Shown in pieces: positions 18,632 to 26,594 of a DNA stretch of 64,000 bases. Numbering within the stretch: the first letter of the stretch is position 1; each line of letters opens with the position of its first letter. Below the pieces are notes generated by a model. The model did no database searches and was not told the DNA's origin. It was given only the letters and a program-made list of their open reading frames with translations. A program made the position numbers and the translations under genes. Source of the DNA: Nocardioides_C sp963700955 (GTDB lineage Bacteria; Actinomycetota; Actinomycetes; Propionibacteriales; Nocardioidaceae); assembly GCA_963700955.1 (NCBI GenBank), contig CAVOZH010000011.1, forward strand, positions 372,001-436,000, read 5' to 3'.

Positions 18632-19225
18632 GTGCCTTTCCCCTCGCCGCCCTGGTCGATGCACGGTCACATGTGGTTGTCGCTCTTCCCGGTGCGCACC
18701 GGTACGGCGGACCGTCCCCCTGGTCTGTACGGCGCCGCCTTCGTGGACTACGTCGAGGGCAGCGTCCTGACCTACCGCGAGCTGCTGCTCGCCCGCTTGG
18801 TGCGTGACGGCGCGGTGCCGAGGGTGCACATCACCGACATCTGGGTGGACTCGGAGGCCTCGCGCGACGGCGGCCGGTCGTTGTGGGCGATCCCGAAGGA
18901 CCTCGCCGAACTTCACGTGGCCGAGCGCCCGGTCGGCCCGGCCCGGCGCACGTCCTGGGACGGCAACATCAACGGCTCCCCCATCGCGGCCGCCCGCTTC
19001 ACGGCGGCGCGCGTGCCGTCGCTGCGCACGCCGTTCCGCTTCACGGTCAGCCAGGAGCGGGAGGACGGCTCACGCGTGGTCACGCCGGTGTCGGGGACGT
19101 CGCGCAACGTGCTCGTGCGCGGACGTTGGGCGTTCGGGGCCGACGGGCCCCTCGCGTGGCTCGCCGGCCGGACACCGGTGGGGTCGTTCCGCCTCGGGGA
19201 CTTCCGGATGACCTTCGGCGGCTGA
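18632..19225 (+). CDS. Acetoacetate decarboxylase-like family protein
   Basis: 197-aa member of the acetoacetate decarboxylase superfamily, shorter than the classical ~245-aa enzyme. The segment RSLWAIPKDLAEL carries the lysine that would form the Schiff base in true decarboxylases, with the preceding ITDIWVDSEAS strand. Many small actinobacterial members have unproven activity. The start is GTG at 18632; a possible promoter (TTGCCA at about 18593, TATGGT at about 18620) lies so close that the transcript may be nearly leaderless. Diverges from the FMO gene. Confidence 0.75.
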   Translation: MPFPSPPWSMHGHMWLSLFPVRTGTADRPPGLYGAAFVDYVEGSVLTYRELLLARLVRDGAVPRVHITDIWVDSEASRDGGRSLWAIPKDLAELHVAERPVGPARRTSWDGNINGSPIAAARFTAARVPSLRTPFRFTVSQEREDGSRVVTPVSGTSRNVLVRGRWAFGADGPLAWLAGRTPVGSFRLGDFRMTFGG

Positions 19226-19353
19226 CCGGTTCCGCCGTACGGCCGGGGCCTGCGGAACTGGGCGGAACATTGCCAACCGCGCGGCGTAGCGAAAACGTCG
19301 TGCGCAGGGCGCGTGGCGAGCGTTTTCGTCACAAGCGGCTGGGCCGGCAGGCG

Positions 19354-19590
19354 TCAGTCGGACGGGGGCTGCTCGGACGGCTCGGCGTCAGCCGCGGCGC
19401 GGCGGGCGGACTCGCGGATCTCGAACACCTCGGTGGCGTACCCGCCGACGGCCCGAGCGAGGTCGCGCACCGCGGTGGTGACGATCGTGGTGACCGCACC
19501 CACCGCGGTCGCAGTGGCCTCGACCGTGTCCTGCAGAGCGTCCTTGCGGATCTCGGCCTTGCTCAGGTGGTCGCGTGGCGCTTGGGTCAT
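19354..19590 (-). CDS. Small hypothetical protein after the desaturase
   Basis: 78 aa: a basic N-terminus, a central Ala/Thr/Val-rich segment (ATATAVGAVTTIVTTAVRDLARAVGGYATEV has membrane-surface or amphipathic character) and an acidic, disordered tail. No recognised family. It begins 11 nt after the desaturase stop, so it is probably the third gene of the reductase-desaturase transcript. No good ribosome binding site is seen. Confidence 0.55.
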   Translation of the reverse strand: MTQAPRDHLSKAEIRKDALQDTVEATATAVGAVTTIVTTAVRDLARAVGGYATEVFEIRESARRAAADAEPSEQPPSD

Positions 19591-19601
19591 GAGACCCAGT
19601 C

Positions 19602-20750
19602 TCAGGCAGCCTCTCGGGCCGGCGCCACCCTCGACGCATCCTGAGACCTGCCGACGAACGGCAGCCGACCGAGGCCCGGCGGGGTCGGCAGCCGCCGGGC
19701 CACTCGGTCCGGGACGGAGAGCCTCACGATCTTCTTCGCCACGCTGCCGAGCTGCCTGTGGAGGGGCCCGGTGTTGTAGTCGAGGCCGTACCGCTCGCAG
19801 ATCTCCCGCACCTCCGCGGCGATCTGGGGGTAGCGCCGCGCGGGGAGGTCCGGGAACAGGTGGTGCTCGATCTGGTGGGAGAGGTTCCCGCTCATGACGT
19901 GGAAGAGCCTGCTGCCGGTGATGTTGGCCGAGCCGAGCAGCTGGCGGAAGTACCAGTGGCCCCGGCTCTCGTCCTCGGACTCCTCCTCGGTGAAGGTGGC
20001 GACGCCGGCCGGGAAGTGGCCGCAGAAGATGATGTTGAAGGCCCAGATGTTGCGGACGAAGTTGGCCGCCGCGTTCCCCACGAGGGTGGGCACGAACAGC
20101 GGCCCGGTCAGCGCCGGGAAGAGCAGGTAGTCCTTGAGGGTCTGGTTGCGGATCTTGCGCAGCATGCCCTTGTGGAGGTGCTTGGTGTCGGCCCAGGTCC
20201 GCTCACCCGCGACGATCCGCTCGAACTCGAGGTCGTGCATCATCACGCCCCACTCGAAGAACAGCATCAGCAGCGTCGCGTACACCGGGTTGCCGAGGTA
20301 GTAGGGGCGCCACTTCTGGTCCTCGTCCATGCGGAGGACGCCGTACCCGATGTCGCGGTCCTTGCCGAGGATGTTCGTGTAGGTGTGGTGGATGTAGTTG
20401 TGGGAGTACTTCCACTGCTCGCTCGGGCAGACGTTGTCCCACTCGTACATCTTGGAGTTCAGCCCGGGGTCGCCCATCCAGTCGTACTGGCCGTGCATGA
20501 CGTTGTGGCCGATCTCCATGTTGTCGAGGATCTTCGCCACGCTCAGCGCGGCGACCGCGAGCGGCCAGGCCGGCGGGAGGTAGAACAGCGCGCGGCCGGT
20601 GACCTCGAGGCCGCGCTGGGCCTTGACGATGCCGCGGATGTAGTTCGCATCCTCTTCGCCGAGCTCGCCGATGATGCGCTGGCGGATGGCGTCCATCTCG
20701 GCACCGAAGGCGTCGAGCTGCTCGGGGGTGAGGGTCTTGTGCTCGGACAT
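19602..20750 (-). CDS. Membrane fatty acid desaturase (acyl-CoA/acyl-lipid type)
   Basis: 382-aa integral membrane di-iron desaturase. The histidine boxes are complete: HNVMH, HNYIHH and QIEHH, with hydrophobic membrane spans between (PPAWPLAVAALSVAKIL; FPALTGPLFVPTLVGNAAANFV). It resembles the DesA3-type acyl-CoA delta-9 desaturases of mycobacteria, which need an oxidoreductase partner; that partner is encoded 23 nt upstream. The start ATG at 20750 has AAAGGA 9 nt before it. It inserts a cis double bond into long-chain acyl groups to tune membrane fluidity. Expected to be repressed by the divergent TetR regulator through the operators at 21920-21945 and 22031-22045. Confidence 0.9.
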   Translation of the reverse strand: MSEHKTLTPEQLDAFGAEMDAIRQRIIGELGEEDANYIRGIVKAQRGLEVTGRALFYLPPAWPLAVAALSVAKILDNMEIGHNVMHGQYDWMGDPGLNSKMYEWDNVCPSEQWKYSHNYIHHTYTNILGKDRDIGYGVLRMDEDQKWRPYYLGNPVYATLLMLFFEWGVMMHDLEFERIVAGERTWADTKHLHKGMLRKIRNQTLKDYLLFPALTGPLFVPTLVGNAAANFVRNIWAFNIIFCGHFPAGVATFTEEESEDESRGHWYFRQLLGSANITGSRLFHVMSGNLSHQIEHHLFPDLPARRYPQIAAEVREICERYGLDYNTGPLHRQLGSVAKKIVRLSVPDRVARRLPTPPGLGRLPFVGRSQDASRVAPAREAA

Positions 20751-20773
20751 CTCGTTGTCCTTTCGCTGGGAGG

Positions 20774-21907
20774 TCAGAGGTCGACGACGCAGTCGCCGAC
20801 GGGTTGGCTGACGCAGATCTGGATGTCCTCGTCGGGCAGGCTCGACGTTGCGCCGGTGACGACGTTGCGGACGGTTCCTTCGGTCTTGCGTGAGGTGCAG
20901 GAGAAGCAGATGCCCATGCGGCATCCGTACTCCGGGGTGAGCCCGAGGGCCTCCGCCTGCTCGAGGAGGGAGGCCCCGGTGTTGGCTGCTGTCGCGCCCG
21001 CGCGGGTGAAGCTCACCGAGCCTTCGGCGTTTGCCGGGTCGGGCCGGAGCGTGGAGGTCTTGAAGTACTCGACCGACAGCTGCTCGCTGTCGCCGTACGC
21101 CTCGCGCACGCTCTCGATGAGCCCGGCCGGGCCGCACGCGAACGTCGCGGTCCCGCGGTGCTCCGGCGCGATCACGGCGAGGGCCTCGGGCGTGAAGCGC
21201 GATCCACCGTGACGCGTGTGTACGACGGTCACGTCGACGTTCTCACGCCTGGCCAGGAACTCGAGCTCCTCGCGGAAGATCGTGGTCTCGGGGCTCCGGC
21301 TGTAGTGCAGGAAGGTGATCCGGCCGTCGTAGCCGGTGTCGACGAGCGTGCGCACCATCGACATGACGGGCGTGATGCCGGAGCCGCCGGAGATCATCAG
21401 CAGCCGCTCGGGCAGCTCGTCGGGGAGCGTGAACGCACCCTCCGCCTGGGACAGGTGCAGGACCAGGCCGGGCTCGGCGAGCGACGCGAGGTACTTCGAC
21501 ACGAGCCCCTCGGAGTGCGCGCGCACCGTGATCGAGAGCTCCTCGAGCCCCTCGGCCTCGGACGAGCTGATCGAGAAGCAGCGGGTACGACGGGCGCCGT
21601 CGATCTCGACGCCGACCTGGACGAACTGTCCCGCACGGAAGCCCCGCCAGGTGCGGGTGGGCCGCAGAGTCAGCGTGGTGACCGGCTCGGCGCCCTCGGT
21701 CTCGCGCTGCACGCGAACCACCTGGGCGCGGACCTCGTCGACGGCCCACATCGGGTTCACGATCTCGAGGTAGCGGTCCACGGAGTGAGGCGAGGCCAGA
21801 GCGGCGACGGCGCGGGAGCGGAGCAGGCGTGTGGTGAGCGCGCCGCCGGGGCCGGAGGGCCGGCTCGCACGGGGCGCGCGGGAGGAGATGCTCAGGGAGA
21901 GACTCAT
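20774..21907 (-). CDS. NAD(P)H:desaturase electron-transfer reductase (FAD, NAD, 2Fe-2S)
   Basis: 377-aa reductase in the FNR-FAD / NAD / plant-type ferredoxin order. FAD-binding RTRCFSISSSE; nucleotide-binding LMISGGSGITPVMSMVRTL and FACGPAGLIESV; C-terminal cluster CRMGICFSC plus a last Cys in QICVSQ (C-x4-C-x2-C-xn-C). Equivalent to the mycobacterial Rv3230c protein that feeds electrons to DesA3. The start MSLSLSIS at 21907 is chosen for the AAAGGTGGTGAG just upstream; an earlier ATG would cross the operator. The dyad at 21920-21945 overlaps the leader and ribosome binding site. First gene of the desaturase operon. Confidence 0.9.
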   Translation of the reverse strand: MSLSLSISSRAPRASRPSGPGGALTTRLLRSRAVAALASPHSVDRYLEIVNPMWAVDEVRAQVVRVQRETEGAEPVTTLTLRPTRTWRGFRAGQFVQVGVEIDGARRTRCFSISSSEAEGLEELSITVRAHSEGLVSKYLASLAEPGLVLHLSQAEGAFTLPDELPERLLMISGGSGITPVMSMVRTLVDTGYDGRITFLHYSRSPETTIFREELEFLARRENVDVTVVHTRHGGSRFTPEALAVIAPEHRGTATFACGPAGLIESVREAYGDSEQLSVEYFKTSTLRPDPANAEGSVSFTRAGATAANTGASLLEQAEALGLTPEYGCRMGICFSCTSRKTEGTVRNVVTGATSSLPDEDIQICVSQPVGDCVVDL

Positions 21908-21919
21908 GCTCTCACCACC

Positions 21920-21945
21920 TTTCAGTGAACATCCGTACACTGAAA
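21920..21945. promoter_or_regulatory. Operator 1 of the desaturase operon (DesT/FasR-like dyad)
   Basis: Perfect 8-bp inverted repeat TTTCAGTG / CACTGAAA with a 10-nt spacer, 13 nt before the reductase ATG, and including part of its ribosome binding site. CAGTGAAC/GTTCACTG half-sites recall the operators of DesT-type TetR regulators of unsaturated fatty acid synthesis. Confidence 0.65.
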
Positions 21946-22030
21946 ACCTTGAGGCATGCGCACCCACCCAGTCAACAATGTCGCGTCGTGACGTGGCCCA
22001 CGCCTCAGTCGGCGCGTGGTTGAGTTACCA

Positions 22031-22045
22031 AGTGTTCACTGAGTC
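22031..22045. promoter_or_regulatory. Operator 2 before the divergent TetR gene
   Basis: AAGTGTTCACTGAGT contains the dyad AGTG-TT-CACT and shares GTTCACTGA with operator 1. It lies 17-31 nt before the tetR ATG at 22062, in position for autoregulation. Confidence 0.55.
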
Positions 22046-22061
22046 GTGACGCGCCGATAGC

Positions 22062-22703
22062 ATGGCCGGCGTGGAGAGCCCCTCGGCCGAGACCCGGCAA
22101 GAGCGCAAGGAGCGCACCCGTGAGGCGATCCTCGACGCCGCCCTGGAGCTCGTCGCCGAGGAGGGGCTCGCCGCCCTGTCCCTGCGGCAGCTGACCAAGG
22201 CGGTGGGCATCGTGCCCACGGCGTTCTACCGACACTTCGCCTCGGTCGACCAGCTCGGCCTCGCGCTGGTGGACCGCTCGTTCGTGAGCCTGCGGCAGAT
22301 GATCCGGGAGGCGCGCCGCGGGAACCCCGCCCTCAGCGGTGTCATCCGGAGCTCGGTGGCGATCCTCGTGGAGCACGTGCACTCCGACCGGACCTACTTC
22401 CGGTTCATCGCGAGGGAGCGGTTCGGCGGCGTGCCCGTCGTACGCCAGGCCATCCGGCACGAGCTCGAGCTCTTCGAGCGGGAGCTGGCCACCGACCTCG
22501 CCCGGCTGCCGAACCTCGACACCTGGACCGCCGAGGACCTGCGGGTGATGGCGAACCTGATCGTCAACGCGATGGTGTCGACGGCCGAGGACATCCTCGA
22601 CGCACCTCCGGAGCGTCCGGAGGTCGAGCGCGAGATCGTGCGGACCGCCGAGAAGCAGCTGCGGCTGATCGTGGTCGGCGCCGCCAACTGGCGCTCCCGC
22701 TGA
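22062..22703 (+). CDS. TetR family regulator, probable desaturase repressor (DesT/FasR-like)
   Basis: 213-aa TetR regulator. The N-terminal segment ERTREAILDAALELVAEEGLAALSLRQLTKAVGIVPTAFYRHF is a long helix pair and a helix-turn-helix ending in VPTAFYRHFAS, typical of the FabR/DesT group. The ligand domain contains RTYFRFIARERFGG, also seen in that group. Such proteins sense the ratio of unsaturated to saturated acyl-CoA. It diverges from the desaturase operon with two half-site-sharing dyads between. ATG at 22062 is used; an in-frame GTG at 22071 is possible. Confidence 0.88.
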   Translation: MAGVESPSAETRQERKERTREAILDAALELVAEEGLAALSLRQLTKAVGIVPTAFYRHFASVDQLGLALVDRSFVSLRQMIREARRGNPALSGVIRSSVAILVEHVHSDRTYFRFIARERFGGVPVVRQAIRHELELFERELATDLARLPNLDTWTAEDLRVMANLIVNAMVSTAEDILDAPPERPEVEREIVRTAEKQLRLIVVGAANWRSR

Positions 22704-22733
22704 CCCCTGGCGCCGACCTTCCCAGGTGGACGC

Positions 22734-22767
22734 GACGATGGCCGGCCCCGAGGGACCGGCCATCGTC
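22734..22767. terminator. Bidirectional terminator hairpin
   Basis: Perfect 12-bp stem (GACGATGGCCGG / CCGGCCATCGTC) with a 10-nt loop that can pair CCC with GGG. Located between the convergent tetR (ends 22703) and M28 peptidase (ends 22810) genes. Confidence 0.7.
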
Positions 22768-22809
22768 AGGCGACTTCGAGCTCAGCCTCGTGGGCTGGTC
22801 GGGTGATTG

Positions 22810-24336
22810 TCAGGCGGCGTCCTCGTCGCTCGTCGGCAGAGCGCCCTCCGGGTGCGGGTGGCTGGACTTGCCGGCGCTGCGCTCCCGGTTGATCGCGGAC
22901 GTGTCCTGCGCCAGGGAGATCGTGGCCTCGGCGATCGCGTCGCTCATGATGTCCAGGGCGGTCAGGTCGACGTTGTCGAAGGTGTCTCCGGCGGTGTGGT
23001 AGTTCGGGTCGTAGGTGATCCCTGCCGTGCCGCCGAAGACGGCCGCCTGCTCGTCGGTCTTGACCCCGTCGGCGCCCGTGAACAGCCCGGAGGCCGGGAC
23101 GCCGTTCTCGATGAACGCCTGGTAGTCGGAACGGCCGGAGAACTGGGTGTCCACCCACGGCTGCCCGACCGAGTCGAAGTGGTCGGTGAGGACCTTCTCC
23201 GTCTGCGCCGAGCCCGCCGGGACCTCGACCGGCGCCGGGTACGTCGACTCGTCGGCGTCGTACACGCCGATGACGTAGTTCGGCGAGCCGACCATGTCGA
23301 AGTTCAGGTAGGTCGCGATCTTGCCCAGCTCGTCCGTGTGGTTGGCCTCGTCCTTGGCGACCAGGTCGTCGACGTAGTGCCACGAGCCGAGCAGGCCCTT
23401 CTCCTCGGCCGCCCACCAGGCGAAGCGCACCTTGTTGTTGAGCTTGTTCACGTGAGCGAGCTGGACAGCGGTCTCGAGGATCGAGGCCGAGCCGGTGCCG
23501 TTGTCGTTGACGCCCGGACCACCCAGGACGCTGTCGAGGTGCGCACCGAGCATCACGACGTTGTCGTCGCGGCCGGTGGCGGTCTCGGCAAGGATGTTGA
23601 AGGTCTGGCGCGGCTCCGAGAACGTGCGCAGGTCGAGGTTCACGACGACCGGTCCGCTCGCCGTCTCGGCGGCCAGAGCCTGACCGTCGGCCTTCGTGAT
23701 GCCGGTCGTGGGGACGAAGTCGGGGTTCGGGCCCCCGAGGGTGCCGTTGAGCGGGCCGTCACCGTTGTTGTAGATGATCGCGCCCGCCGCACCTGCCGCG
23801 CCCGCGGCCAGAGACTTCGCCGCGAAGGTGCAGCTCCCCCGGCTGACCAGGGCGATCTTGCCGGTGACGTCGACACCGTCCCAGGCAGCGGCGTCACAGC
23901 CCGTGACCGTCGCGGGCTGCACCAGCTCGGCGGTCACGCCACCGGTCGGGGTGTTCCCGCTGTAGCTCATGATGTGGTTGGCGAAGTCGCGTGCGGTCGG
24001 CGAGACCTCCCTGACCGACTGCGCCAGGATCTCCTCGTACACGAACTCGAAGTACTGCCGCTCGGTCTCGTAGCCGGCTGCGTGCAGCTGACCCTCGACG
24101 TACTCGGCGCTGGCCTCGTATCCGGGTGTGCCGGCCGCGCGGCTTCCGTACTGGTCCGCGATCTGCTGGAAGGCCCGGAGGTGGTCGGCGACCGCCTCGA
24201 CCTTGACCGCCTCGGCCATCTTGTTCGAGTTGTTGGGGTTCTCGGCGATGGCGGGGGTGGCCGCCAGCGTCGTCACCGCAAGTGCACCGGCGGCTGCGAC
24301 GGCCAGAGCAGAGACCGCTCGTCTGTGGGTTTGCAC
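22810..24336 (-). CDS. Secreted M28 family zinc aminopeptidase with PA domain
   Basis: 508-aa exported peptidase. A signal peptide of about 31 residues ends at TPAIAE. A protease-associated insert follows (about 135-225; DVTGKIALVSRGSCTFAAKS). The M28 di-zinc core has ligands in GAHLDS (His, Asp), GVNDNGTG (Asp), the catalytic pair AAEEKG (Glu-Glu), NFDMVG (Asp) and YHTAGDT (His). The C-terminal ~30 residues are His/Pro/Glu-rich. Releases N-terminal amino acids outside the cell. The start is GTG at 24336 with AGGAG 8 nt upstream; that ribosome binding site is the end of a small hairpin (24347-24359). Similar to Streptomyces-type aminopeptidases. Confidence 0.9.
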   Translation of the reverse strand: MQTHRRAVSALAVAAAGALAVTTLAATPAIAENPNNSNKMAEAVKVEAVADHLRAFQQIADQYGSRAAGTPGYEASAEYVEGQLHAAGYETERQYFEFVYEEILAQSVREVSPTARDFANHIMSYSGNTPTGGVTAELVQPATVTGCDAAAWDGVDVTGKIALVSRGSCTFAAKSLAAGAAGAAGAIIYNNGDGPLNGTLGGPNPDFVPTTGITKADGQALAAETASGPVVVNLDLRTFSEPRQTFNILAETATGRDDNVVMLGAHLDSVLGGPGVNDNGTGSASILETAVQLAHVNKLNNKVRFAWWAAEEKGLLGSWHYVDDLVAKDEANHTDELGKIATYLNFDMVGSPNYVIGVYDADESTYPAPVEVPAGSAQTEKVLTDHFDSVGQPWVDTQFSGRSDYQAFIENGVPASGLFTGADGVKTDEQAAVFGGTAGITYDPNYHTAGDTFDNVDLTALDIMSDAIAEATISLAQDTSAINRERSAGKSSHPHPEGALPTSDEDAA

Positions 24337-24346
24337 GAATACATCT

Positions 24347-24359
24347 CCTGTCGGACAGG
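24347..24359. promoter_or_regulatory. Small dyad overlapping the M28 peptidase ribosome binding site
   Basis: CCTGTC-G-GACAGG, a perfect 6-bp dyad. On the minus strand its second arm runs into the AGGAG of the GTG start at 24336. The sequence CGGACA/TGTCCG recurs as an inverted pair at about 24416-24437. Could be an operator or a weak translation-control hairpin. Confidence 0.35.
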
Positions 24360-24443
24360 GCTCGGGGTTGGTGAGCCTGTGACTCGAGCCATGACCGTAT
24401 GAGGCGTGTCACATTGCGGACAACCGTGATCTGTCCGACTGCG

Positions 24444-24476
24444 CCTGCAGGTTCGTGCGATGCAGAAACCTGCAGG
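24444..24476. promoter_or_regulatory. 10-bp inverted repeat before the NlpC/P60 gene
   Basis: Perfect CCTGCAGGTT (24444-24453) / AACCTGCAGG (24467-24476) with a 13-nt spacer, 51 nt before the ATG at 24527. Each arm is itself built on the palindrome CCTGCAGG. It could be a dyad operator or a 5' UTR hairpin. I found no match to a c-di-AMP riboswitch. Confidence 0.45.
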
Positions 24477-24526
24477 AAGGTGCGGGTTTGGGCCCGGATG
24501 GGCGCCGTCCGTTGGAGGCTGGTGCC

Positions 24527-25636
24527 ATGACGAGTCGCATCCCCGCCGTAGCTCGGGTGGCCAGGAAGCTGAGTGCAGTCCCCGTCGTCGCGGCGCTGGT
24601 GGCTTCCAGCCTGCTCACGGCCGGTGGTCCCACCGCGTCACCGGCGCTCAGGAGCCCGGAGGCGACCGGCACGGCCCCGGCCATCACGATGACCAGCACC
24701 ACGGCTGCCCCAGCGGCCACCACCGCGGCGCCACGCCTGCGCGTCGGTCGCAACGCCTGGGTCGCCGTCTCCGTCACCACGCTCTGGCGCACGCCCGACT
24801 CGCCGCGCGAGGTCGACGCCCCGGCGCTCACCAGGCCGGTGCACATCGAGCGGTGGCTACAGCAGATGACCCTCACCCAGCGCCGCGCCCTCAACGGTCG
24901 CGCCGACACGCAGGCGTTGCTCGGCGACCGGGTGCGCGTCGTACGGCTCCGGCCCGGCTGGGCCAGGGTCGTCGTCCCGTCGCAGCCGAGCCAGCTCGAC
25001 CGAAGGGGCTACCCGGGCTGGGTCCCGAGGCGTCAGCTCACCGCGATGCAGCCGACCGTCTCGCGCCGGGTCGCCACGGTGGTGAAGCGCACTGCGTGGC
25101 TGAGCGCCGACCGGGCCGACGGACCGAAGCTGCTGCGGATCAGCTTCGGGACCCGGTTGCCGGTTCTCGGGAGGGCGGCCCGCGCCGTCCGCGTGGTCAC
25201 GCCGACCGGCGAGGTCCGGCGCCTGGCAGCCGGCGTCGTGGTGGTCCACGACGCCGCCGCACCGGCGATCCCACCGACACGCGCGAGCCTGGTCAGCACG
25301 GCCACGTCGTTCGTCGGCCTGCCGTACCTGTGGTCGGGCCTGTCCGGCTTCGGGCTCGACTGTTCCGGGCTGACCTGGCTCGACTACCGGGTGCACGGGA
25401 TTCGGATCCCGCGAGACGCGCTGCCGCAGTCGCAGCACGGTACGGCGGTGCGCAACCCGCGCCCGGGCGACCTGATGTTCTACGCCCGGGCCGGCCGCGT
25501 GCACCACGTGTCGATGTACGTCGGGAACGGGCTGATGGTGCACGCCCCCGGCACCGGGCAGAGCGTGAAGGTGGTCCCGATCTCGACCCCGGCGTACCGC
25601 AGGGAGTACGCCGGGGCTCGCCGCTACCTCCCCTGA
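24527..25636 (+). CDS. Secreted NlpC/P60 peptidoglycan hydrolase
   Basis: 369-aa exported cysteine peptidase. Signal/anchor about residues 1-45, then two SH3-like wall-binding segments (about 70-240; GRNAWVAVSVTTLWRTPDSP, VKRTAWLSADRADGPKLL). The NlpC/P60 domain (about 255-369) has catalytic Cys in GLDCSGLTW (near 279), His in RVHHVSMYVG and a third polar residue in MVHAPGTG. Cleaves peptide stems of peptidoglycan and helps daughter-cell separation or wall turnover. ATG at 24527 has GGAGG 8 nt upstream. Length and SH3b plus NlpC/P60 order are common in actinobacteria. Confidence 0.88.
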   Translation: MTSRIPAVARVARKLSAVPVVAALVASSLLTAGGPTASPALRSPEATGTAPAITMTSTTAAPAATTAAPRLRVGRNAWVAVSVTTLWRTPDSPREVDAPALTRPVHIERWLQQMTLTQRRALNGRADTQALLGDRVRVVRLRPGWARVVVPSQPSQLDRRGYPGWVPRRQLTAMQPTVSRRVATVVKRTAWLSADRADGPKLLRISFGTRLPVLGRAARAVRVVTPTGEVRRLAAGVVVVHDAAAPAIPPTRASLVSTATSFVGLPYLWSGLSGFGLDCSGLTWLDYRVHGIRIPRDALPQSQHGTAVRNPRPGDLMFYARAGRVHHVSMYVGNGLMVHAPGTGQSVKVVPISTPAYRREYAGARRYLP

Positions 25637-25671
25637 CGTCCCGTCACGCGACGTCTCACGAGCAGCGTGGT

Positions 25672-26049
25672 TCAGGCGGTCTGGAAGAGGCCCATGAGGT
25701 TCCCCTCCGGGTCCTTGAAGTAGGCCGACCAGCCCATGTCGCCGACCGGCTGCTTCGCCGTGACCGTCGTACCCCCGAGCCGCTCGACCTCGGCCAGCGA
25801 GGCGTCGACGTCGTCCACGGCGATGACGACGATCGGCGAGCCGTACGGCGCCTGGCGCTGCATCATGCCGCCGTTGATGAACCCCGGCTCGGTGGCGCCC
25901 TGCTCACCCGTGGGGCCGGTGCTCACCAGGGTGTACTCGCCGTCGCCCCACGACTGGAGGTCCCACCCGAACGCCTCGCCGTAGAACGAGCGAGCCCGGT
26001 CGCCGTCCTCGTAGGGAATCTCGAAGTGGACCACTCTTCCGTGCATCAT
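25672..26049 (-). CDS. VOC (glyoxalase/bleomycin-resistance) family protein
   Basis: 125-aa single-module vicinal oxygen chelate protein. Two beta-alpha-beta-beta-beta units: VVHFEIPYEDGDRARSFYGEAFGW and IVVIAVDDVDASLAEVERLG, ending in SAYFKDPEGNLMGLFQ. Metal ligands would be His near the N-terminus and Glu in DPEGN. Substrate unknown. GGAGG lies 6 nt before the ATG at 26049 (a second ATG follows immediately). Divergent from the rhodanese gene. Confidence 0.88.
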   Translation of the reverse strand: MMHGRVVHFEIPYEDGDRARSFYGEAFGWDLQSWGDGEYTLVSTGPTGEQGATEPGFINGGMMQRQAPYGSPIVVIAVDDVDASLAEVERLGGTTVTAKQPVGDMGWSAYFKDPEGNLMGLFQTA

Positions 26050-26160
26050 GAGCTTCCTCCGTAGCCGTCGGCGTCGAGCCGCCCTCGCGTCTCGCACCAC
26101 TCAGCATGCTCGCCGCGCCCGTGGTAGACAACGAGAACAGCGTGATCCATCGGAGGGGCC

Positions 26161-26541
26161 ATGACGCAGACGTCCGCGGTCGACCGGATGCTGGCCGCCG
26201 CGCGCGAGGGGCTGGACAGGGTCGACCCGGCCGACCTCGCCGACGAGGCCGCGGCCGGTGCGCTGGTCGTCGACATCCGGCCCGCGGAACAGCGGCTCCG
26301 CGACGGTGAGCTGCCCGGGGCTGTGGTGATCGACCGCAACGTCCTGGAGTGGCGGCTGGACCCCACCTCGCCGCACTGCATCCCCGAGGCGCACCCCGAT
26401 CGCCGGGTCGTCATCGTGTGCGACGAGGGGTACGGCTCGAGCCTCGCGGCGCACACCCTCCGCGACCTCGGCCTCTCCAGGGCGACGGACCTGGTGGGCG
26501 GCTACCAGCGCTGGAAGCACGGCGGCGACGCCGGCAGCTGA
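26161..26541 (+). CDS. Rhodanese-like sulfurtransferase domain protein
   Basis: 126-aa single-domain rhodanese. VVDIRPAEQRLRDGELPGAVVIDRN is the N-terminal CH2A-like region; the active-site loop is CDEGYGSS with Cys near residue 87, followed by LAAHTLRDLGLSRATDLVGGYQRW. It would move sulfane sulfur between small thiols; many such proteins have no proven donor. GGAGGGG lies just before the ATG. Confidence 0.88.
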   Translation: MTQTSAVDRMLAAAREGLDRVDPADLADEAAAGALVVDIRPAEQRLRDGELPGAVVIDRNVLEWRLDPTSPHCIPEAHPDRRVVIVCDEGYGSSLAAHTLRDLGLSRATDLVGGYQRWKHGGDAGS

Positions 26542-26594
26542 TGCCGGTGTCCACGTCGCCCCGTCATCGCGACGGGGGTGCGACGAGAGCTCCG

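Noticed and set aside
24421..24526. c-di-AMP (ydaO) riboswitch before the NlpC/P60 gene
   Set aside because: Genes of this type often have one, but the leader is short and lacks the conserved ydaO core; only a simple inverted repeat is visible.
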